Shown here: piece after piece, positions 57,906 to 64,000 of the stretch | How positions within the stretch are numbered: the stretch's first letter is position 1 | How the letters are laid out: each line of letters starts with the position of its first letter | NCBI GenBank assembly: GCA_020466095.1 | Contig: CM035809.1 | Span: 20,342,869 to 20,406,868 of the forward strand | Source of the DNA: Chlorops oryzae | Lineage: Eukaryota; Arthropoda; Insecta; Diptera; Chloropidae | Direction of reading: 5' to 3' | DNA length: 64,000 nt | Made by a program: the position numbers and the translations under genes | The notes under the pieces: generated by a model | Databases searched by the model: none | What the model saw: only the letters and a program-made list of their open reading frames with translations | What the model was told of the DNA's origin: nothing

Positions 57906-58797
57906 CCCAGCAAACATTTGGCATCAAGCTTTTTTACAAAGGTGCTTACTATTCATATTGTTTGCAAAGAAATTTTTTCCAAACTTTTTCCTAAGCATAT
58001 ATTTGTGCTTATATTAATATTCAAACATTTCCCATAACGCTTTCAAATGTTGTTTGGGAAACGTTAAATTTGCTCAAGTACTTCGACAAATCCGTATCAA
58101 ACATCGTACAATACATACGAGTTCTACAGTTCGATTTTTTCGAACGTTAATATATTAATTCTAGCACGCGCGAATGAATCTCTCGGTAATGCGTAATTTG
58201 GGAGCGTGTTGCGAATTTAGATAACATAGAGGGCTCGAAATTTCGATTTTCCTGTCTAGCGGCGAAAAAAGACTCTTGTGGAAACAATTGGGACGTAGAA
58301 AGGTATCTGATGGTAAAATTTGATCCACTTAGAGGTGGTAGTAAGAACAGTATAAGGCATATATAAATTAGGTTCATATACCAGTCGTCAGAAACAGATA
58401 ATTGCATACACATGATGCTTTCAAAAAACTTTGTTGTTAATTTTTTCATAAATGTTTGATGATGAAAGCTAGATATTCTTCAAGGGTTTTGAAAGTATTT
58501 AAAGTTATATTTCTACCTCAGTATTCAAAAAAAAAAACCCTGCAACGACATTCTGAAGGATTGACGCCATACAATCGGATTAGTACTGCTATGTATTAGC
58601 CTTAGGAAAATATTTATTTCGATTGCTTGGTTTTATATGTTTTCCAATCTCAAATCCAATTGAATAAAAGGGAGCCGTTTTGGTTATTTACACTTGAAAA
58701 AATTCCAAATAAATTCCAACACTTGGATCCAAGACCTTTTGTTTGCGGGCGAAAGTTACTTCCAATATGTTTAGTAAGCGTAAAATGATTTGCTGGG
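57906..58797. mobile_element. Possible element with CCCAGCAAA ends
   Basis: CCCAGCAAACATTTGG at 57906 faces inverted CCCAGCAAATCATTT ending 58797. The same end motif CCAGCAAACA bounds the palindromic element at 8354-9044. The interior shows no frame, and no target duplication was found. Confidence 0.35.
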
Positions 58798-58836
58798 TAA
58801 ACACTTTGGCGACAACATAGTTTTTATATGTATATA

Positions 58837-59536
58837 CAGTCAGTCAATAAAGTATGTATACACTGCAAAAAACAGTGTGTTTTTTCCAATTTTCAAATGT
58901 CTCTGATAAACAAATTGATTTTTTGTGATATTTTTCATAATATTTCAAATTATTTTTTAACCTTATTGATGAATTTCGATGTACTTAATGAAAATTGAAG
59001 GCTCGAATTTTTGATGGAAAAATGTATGGAAAATAATGTAGAAAAATCGATACTGTAAATTTTGTTTGTTTAATTTTAATTTTACTTAGTTATATAGTTT
59101 ATTTCTAATCATTAAAGTAGTTTGAATCTGCATTACGTTAAATATTATGCTTGATATTCCACACAACACTACTTGTCACTTTCTTGAGTAGAGCTTTAAA
59201 TAGGTGTGAAATATTTTAATTGTTATAATTTTTTACAAAGTTCGGAATGTTAAGAAAAAACCAAAATTAAAAAACCAGCGAAAATTTCCCTTTTGATATT
59301 TTTTCCAAACTTTTAATGGAAAAACGAGCTCAAATGGAACATCATGATTTAAATTTTTTTTTTTTTTTTTTGTTAAAGAAATTTTGAGAAATTAAATTTT
59401 TGTGTGTTTAGTCTGAAACATAATAAGGTTAACAATAATTAAAAATTATTAAAATCACAAAAAAAAATTTTTACAGAGAAGAAAATTGGAAAAAACAGAC
59501 TTTTTTGCAGTGCATACTTACTTTATTGACTGACTG
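58837..59536. mobile_element. Non-autonomous Tc1/mariner-like element
   Basis: CAGTCAGTCAATAAAGTATG at 58837 is inverted at the right end, which reads CAGTCAGTCAATAAAGTAAG. The arms match for about 45 bases. TA dinucleotides flank both ends (58835-58836, 59537-59538). The 700-base, very AT-rich interior has no transposase. Confidence 0.8.
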
Positions 59537-59758
59537 TATAAGTATATGATGGCGCTATTTGAAGTTCTTCCACAACGAGATAAGTTTAAAAAGAAAAAAA
59601 GAAAACTATAAATGAACAATTTGAAGATTAGCGATAATATAATTTAAATATATTATGAAAAGAACACAAAAAAAAAAAAATTGCTAAGCCATGAGGCAAT
59701 CGTTAAAAATGTGCAAAAACGAGCTCGATTCAAAGCACTTTGGACACGGCAAAACACA

Positions 59759-59760
<2 letters not shown>

Positions 59761-59798
<38 letters not shown>
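59761..59798. repeat. A-homopolymer of about 38 bases
   Basis: A single long A-run at the start of an A-rich, leader-like stretch (59800-60000). Confidence 0.9.
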
Positions 59799-59799
<1 letters not shown>

Positions 59800-60064
59800 G
59801 TGATTAACCGAAAATTATTTAATAAAACAAACAACAAACAAAGGAATCAAAAAGGGAAACAGCAAAATAAGAGAAGTAGACACGACAAAGCGACAAAGAA
59901 AAAGATCCAAAAAAATTAAACCATTTTGTTTGAAGCGAAAAGTCAAAAGCATTCGCAAAGCAATCGAAAAATGTCTGCGAAAGAAGAGTAAACAAATTGA
60001 GAAACATTTTTTTTTTGTCTAATATTTATAATTAATTTTTTTTTTTTTTTTTTTTTGTAAATAG

Positions 60065-60186
60065 AACCAATACAGCTGGCTGTCGATGTACTTAAGAAAA
60101 TAAAAGCAAACGGCTCGAACATATGTGGAAAAAAACCAGCTGAGTTCGATAGGGAAAAAAGAGAAGGGGAAAATCGATCTGATGAG
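60065..60186 (+). CDS. Candidate isolated coding exon
   Basis: A 122-base segment after a T-rich tract and TAAATAG acceptor, ending GATGAG before the good donor GTAAGC. In one frame (two bases of a split codon, then 40 codons) it is open: PIQLAVDVLKKIKANGSN, then an acidic/basic mix with FDREKREGENRSDE. Composition is less AT-rich than the surroundings. A possible upstream ATG exon (MSAKEE near 59970, donor GTAAAC) does not fit in phase. The family is not recognised, and chance is a real alternative. Confidence 0.3.
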
Positions 60187-60629
60187 GTAAGCGAAATTTC
60201 TGTTTTTGGAGAGATTTATGAACATAATAAATCCATTAATTAAAATGTGTTTAATGAATACAAATTTTTGTAAATTTTTTTTTACCAAATATAATCCTTC
60301 AAAGTCTTCGCTTAATTGCAATAAATCGAATAAAAAACCTTTCAAATGTGAAACAAAAAGAAGTCTAAAGAAAATTAAAAAAAAAAATTTTAAATATAAG
60401 GAAAGTGCACCACGTAAGGCGCGGCTCCTCGTAAGGCCCACTTTCATTTTCACCAACTTCTAACTATCAAATATTCTTGTACTTGCACATGTTGAAACAT
60501 GTTCCCAAGTTGCTTAGTAGAAATAAAAAAATAAGACATTCGCACAATATTTGCGGTCGACTCACAGTCAATTGAAAATAACAGAGGTCGTATTAAAAAA
60601 TTGCCATTTTTTTTATAATGGGCTGAACC

Positions 60630-60995
60630 CTATAAAAAATAATAATCTATAGAAAATTGTGGGTTGCTTTCTATTAAATATAGAAAGTTTGTTGTATTGT
60701 TGAAGATACAGAGGTATGTTAATGGTAAAAAATTCAATTGCAAATTTTTTTTCTTTGGAAAGTCCTTGAAGGCCCATACATAAAAAATGCTAACGACAGA
60801 CATTAAGCCAAACCATATTTTGATTGTTCTGAGGTCAAAATAGTTAGGACGATCGAATGTTTTTAGTATAATTTTTTTTACTACTTTTACAATATTATAT
60901 AAACCTATAAAGCTAACAAAAAAAATTAATGCAGGTTTGGGTTCATCAATCTTTGTAAACGAATGGAATAAGTGGCCTTTTAAGGTGGTATACAT
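60630..60995 (-). pseudogene. AT-rich frame with two hydrophobic segments
   Basis: A 121-codon frame with hydrophobic stretches near residues 23-40 and 63-79. Its start overlaps a local duplication (60928-61420) in which the second copy keeps a similar frame (LKHLFHYS versus GHLFHSF). I do not recognise a family. It could be a degenerate membrane-receptor fragment or a product of base composition. Confidence 0.2.
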
Positions 60996-61420
60996 GTGTC
61001 ACTTAGCCATACATGTAAATATTTTTAAATGCAAATTTTCAAAGAGATCTACAAATGTCTTTTTGGTCAAAGCTTTTTAAGTTATCGCAATAGAAATATG
61101 CAATTGAAATTTAGTTTTTTGTTAATACGCTATTAAGTAATTTAATAGTTGTTGCTTTGAAAATTTAACTTGAACGTTGAAAAATGCTTATAAATTTATC
61201 AATATTACAACAACAAAAAAAAACAATCTGGGTTTGTATCATCAATACTTTGTGCGCTGTAATGGAAAAGGTGTTTAAGGTGGGCCTTACGTGGTGCACT
61301 TACCATACATACATAAATATTTGAATGCAAATTTTCAAAAGAATCTACAAAGCCCTTTTGAAAGCTTTTAAGTATCCAATAAATAGCAATTAGAAATTTA
61401 GTTTTATTGTTCAAACGCTC
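60928..61420. repeat. Tandem duplication of about 205 bases, offset about 290
   Basis: The block from GGGTTCATCAAT (60936) to AGTTTTTTGTTAATACGCT (61130) recurs from GGGTTTGTATCATCAAT to TTATTGTTCAAACGCT (61420), including ATGCAAATTTTCAAA. A separate inverted piece, GTGCACCACGTAAGGC (60405), faces the block at 61284-61299. Confidence 0.65.
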
Positions 61421-61429
61421 TCTGAACGG

Positions 61430-62690
61430 CAACCTTAACTAAGTTGATTGCCCTTTCGGAAAAGCTCTACAGAAACTGTCGACACGTGTCGCACACAAAT
61501 CGGCGTTCATACAGAATCGTGTAAATATGTAAACAAAAAAATTAAAACTAATACTCAGTCTTGTAAGCATTTTAAAAATATCACGTTCAAGTGAACTGAA
61601 AATACATCAGCCGAGCGGAGCAAAACTGAGAATGAGAGAGAGAGAGAGAGAGAGACACTTGTAGGAGGGCTTACAAAAGGTGTTTGACCGTTGACGGCAC
61701 GATTGAAGGTCAACAGCAAAGACTTATCAGTATTTTCCAAGGCTTTTCTTGATAAAATATTTTTAATATTTATTCAATGAATGGTTTCTAAGACTGAGAA
61801 TTCGATCAATTTTATATTGATGGCATTTCTAGTGCGATTTTTGTAAGGACACGCCCTTTTTTTTTGGAGGGCTTCTTGACAAGAATATTAAGAGGATTTC
61901 ATTTCTCCTTTTGAGACCATTTTAGAGCCTCTTAGGGCTTGGTTAATATATGATAATTGAATAGCAAAAAAGTTGAGTTTCTTCTTTTCTTTCATGTTTT
62001 CCCTACAGCACTTGGAACATTTACCCCTTGTAATACCATCTCTTAAGCTGTGAAATTATTCAGTCCAATTGTGAAAAAGCTGTGGAACATTAAACGTTTA
62101 TTGTATAAATAATTATCGCTTTTCCATTCACACATTTCTCCTAAATATAAAAAAAAAAAAATTACGTTTATATGTGAAGATCTGGACTGTTAATTTTGAA
62201 AGTGGTGTAACTCCATTTTTCTATTTTCCAGTTCTGAGCGGCATTGAGGGAAATTTGAAGGCCGTGAGTTAAATTAGTTTTTTGATTCGTGTTAAGCTAG
62301 CCATCCTTAAGACTTCGCAGTTTTGCTGGGTGATGGCGGGTGCTGGGTAATGGAAATGCACCACTTAATATCTCGTAATAGATATTTCAAAGTAAACGGT
62401 CCATTTCTCTCTGTGCATCGTGAATAAGGGTTGCCAAACTTCTTGAAGAGCAACATTTAAATTTCTTTTACTTATTTTCAGATAATACCCACTTCAATGC
62501 CTTCTTAAAACATCATTTTCCTTTCAAAAGAATGTGAAGAATTCACTAAGTTGGAATCCCTAGATTTAGAAATCTTCAAACTATAAGTTGGCATTTCCTT
62601 TTTTCAACGTTTTATGTCCTTAAAATGCCTTTTGCATCTTTTTTTGAGTCAGCTTAAACATGTATACTATAGTACTAGGTACAGGTATAT
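61430..62690. other. No gene recognised
   Basis: Contains a GA dinucleotide run at about 61633-61655. No exon supported. Confidence 0.4.
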
Positions 62691-62699
62691 ATACTCGGT

Positions 62700-63325
62700 C
62701 GGTGGGGGAAAAATGTTAAATAACATTTTCGTATGGGAGCCCCCTTAAGGGTGGAAGTTAGGGGGTAGTTATGTTCGGAGAAAATGTTGACGAGGAAAAA
62801 TTAATAGGGGTCGGTCATACATTTAACTCCAGTAGCGGCACCCTGTGGCTAGTTAGGGCGGTAGGGGCAAAATGTAAAAAAAAGTTTTTGTATGGGTGCC
62901 CCCTTAAGGGGGGAAGTTAGGGGGTAGTATGTTCGGAGAAAATGTTGAGAAAAATTAATAGGGGTCGGTCATACATTTAACTCCACTAGGGGCACCCTGT
63001 GGCTAGTTAGGGCGGTGGGGGCAAAATGTAAAAAAAAGTTTTTGTATGGGAACCCCCTAAAGGAGGGGAGTTAGGGGGTAGGTGTGTTGGAGAAAATGTT
63101 GACGAGGAAAAATTAATAGGGGTCGGTCATACATTTAACTCCACTGGGGGCACCCTGGGGCTAGTTAGGGCGGTGGGGGAAAAATGTAAAAAAAAAAATT
63201 TTGTATGGGAACCCCTAAAGGAGGGGAGTTAGGGGGTTAGTATGTTGGGAGAAAATGTTTGGAGTAAAAAATTAATGGGAGTCAGTCATACATTTGACTA
63301 CTCTAGGAGTGACTCAGGGTGAGTT
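62700..63325. repeat. Four-copy tandem repeat, unit 154-159 bases
   Basis: Unit starts marked by CGGTGGGGG/CGGTAGGGG lie at 62700, 62859, 63013 and 63171. Each unit contains AAAATGTAAAAAAAA, TTGTATGGGA, GGAGAAAATGTTGA, GGGGTCGGTCATACATTTAA and GGCTAGTTAGGG. The first and last units are the most diverged. The G-runs stand out from the AT-rich surroundings. Origin unknown. Confidence 0.85.
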
Positions 63326-63329
63326 ATGC

Positions 63330-64000
63330 AGCTTTTAGTGGACTGTCTTTGACCCCGATGAGGAGCCATTTGCCCCCCCAGCCCAATTTTTTGGATTACG
63401 AATTTTTTTGTCAAACCTCACAAAATAACGGGTTCTAGCGTATCGAAATCGAAAAGTCGTTCACTATAGCACCCCCAATCGGAAATGCCCATTTTTTTCA
63501 GTACAGTGTTGCCACATATTAACACATTCTTTTTTATTTTACTTATTTAGGATACCTATGTTTAATTTACTTTATTTTGTTATAAAACAATTATTAATTT
63601 TTGGTACAAAAAGCAATAATAAAAATCCTTACATAATTCATTTACACAAAAATCTTAGAGCAAAATTAATTCTCTGACGTGAAATGAGGCGTTTTTTTTT
63701 TTTAGGGAGCAACAAGAGGGAAAATGGTGTGAGCAAAAAAAAAAGATTCAATGTGAGAGCACAGTTATTAACCAAACTCAAGGTCAATACTGTTTATTTT
63801 TATATTTTGTTTTGAATTTACAATTCATCAAAGCTTTACGCTTTACGCTTCGAACGTACGAAAATGTCGAGAATGGAAGAGCGCAAGCGTGTGAAAAAAG
63901 CTCATTCCCCATGAATACATCCACTCACACTCCGAATGTTTGCATGTATGTATGTATGGTTGCATGTATGTATGTACATATATTTACATGTGATGAAGAA
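63330..64000. other. No gene recognised
   Basis: Ends in an ATGT-type microsatellite (63948-63975). A 16-codon frame starting at 63864 (MSRMEERKRVKK) has good start context but is too short to call. Confidence 0.4.

Noticed and set aside
1..64000. CRISPR arrays, bacterial operons, rRNA
   Set aside because: No spaced short repeats of that type and no rRNA-like sequence; the tandem arrays have no unique spacers and the genes are intron-bearing.

Overview
This is AT-rich nuclear DNA of an insect, most likely a higher (schizophoran) fly. The inference rests on two intron-bearing genes that read as fly versions of known families, fly-style CAA/CAG-rich polyglutamine coding, a six-cysteine insect defensin-like gene, and many small non-autonomous transposons. 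No species is assigned.

Layout: 1-9 kb holds a small antimicrobial-peptide-like gene (minus strand, 2259-2453), a 1.27-kb hAT element with an exact 8-bp target duplication that still carries the BED-finger exon of its transposase, a truncated retroelement with an 11-bp duplication, and a beheaded second copy of the antimicrobial-peptide promoter and start. 10-28 kb is mostly non-coding: a cluster of TTAA-flanked MITEs, one of them split by a lone LTR plus primer-binding site, a Harbinger-like MITE, a hAT-like MITE, a 785-bp fold-back element, a CATATG array and a TTAAC pentamer array. 28.4-35.5 kb is most of an extended synaptotagmin (Esyt2-like) gene on the plus strand; its first exon(s) were not found. 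36-44 kb is a gene-poor spacer with a 5'-truncated LINE that keeps an open RNase H reading frame, two piggyBac-like MITEs and a minisatellite. 44.1-48.9 kb is a REPTOR/CREBRF-type bZIP gene on the minus strand, convergent with Esyt2; one intron holds a hAT MITE and a 171-bp dimeric tandem array that starts at a splice donor. 49-64 kb has a 1.1-kb GA/CT-rich tract upstream of REPTOR, a tRNA-derived SINE, several terminal-inverted-repeat elements including a Tc1-like one, and a four-copy 157-bp array.

Functionally, Esyt2 would tether ER to plasma membrane and move lipid under calcium control; three tandem alternative exons swap the C2A calcium-binding loop. REPTOR is the TORC1-repressed stress and starvation transcription factor. 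The small peptide gene is probably an immune effector. No operon-like coordination is expected. Three single-base frame breaks, two in REPTOR polyglutamine tracts and one in Esyt2, suggest indel errors in the assembly or real polymorphism. The most interesting signals are the Esyt2 exon trio, the 171-bp array fused to a splice donor, the decayed promoter copies of the peptide gene, and the nested LTR fragment.
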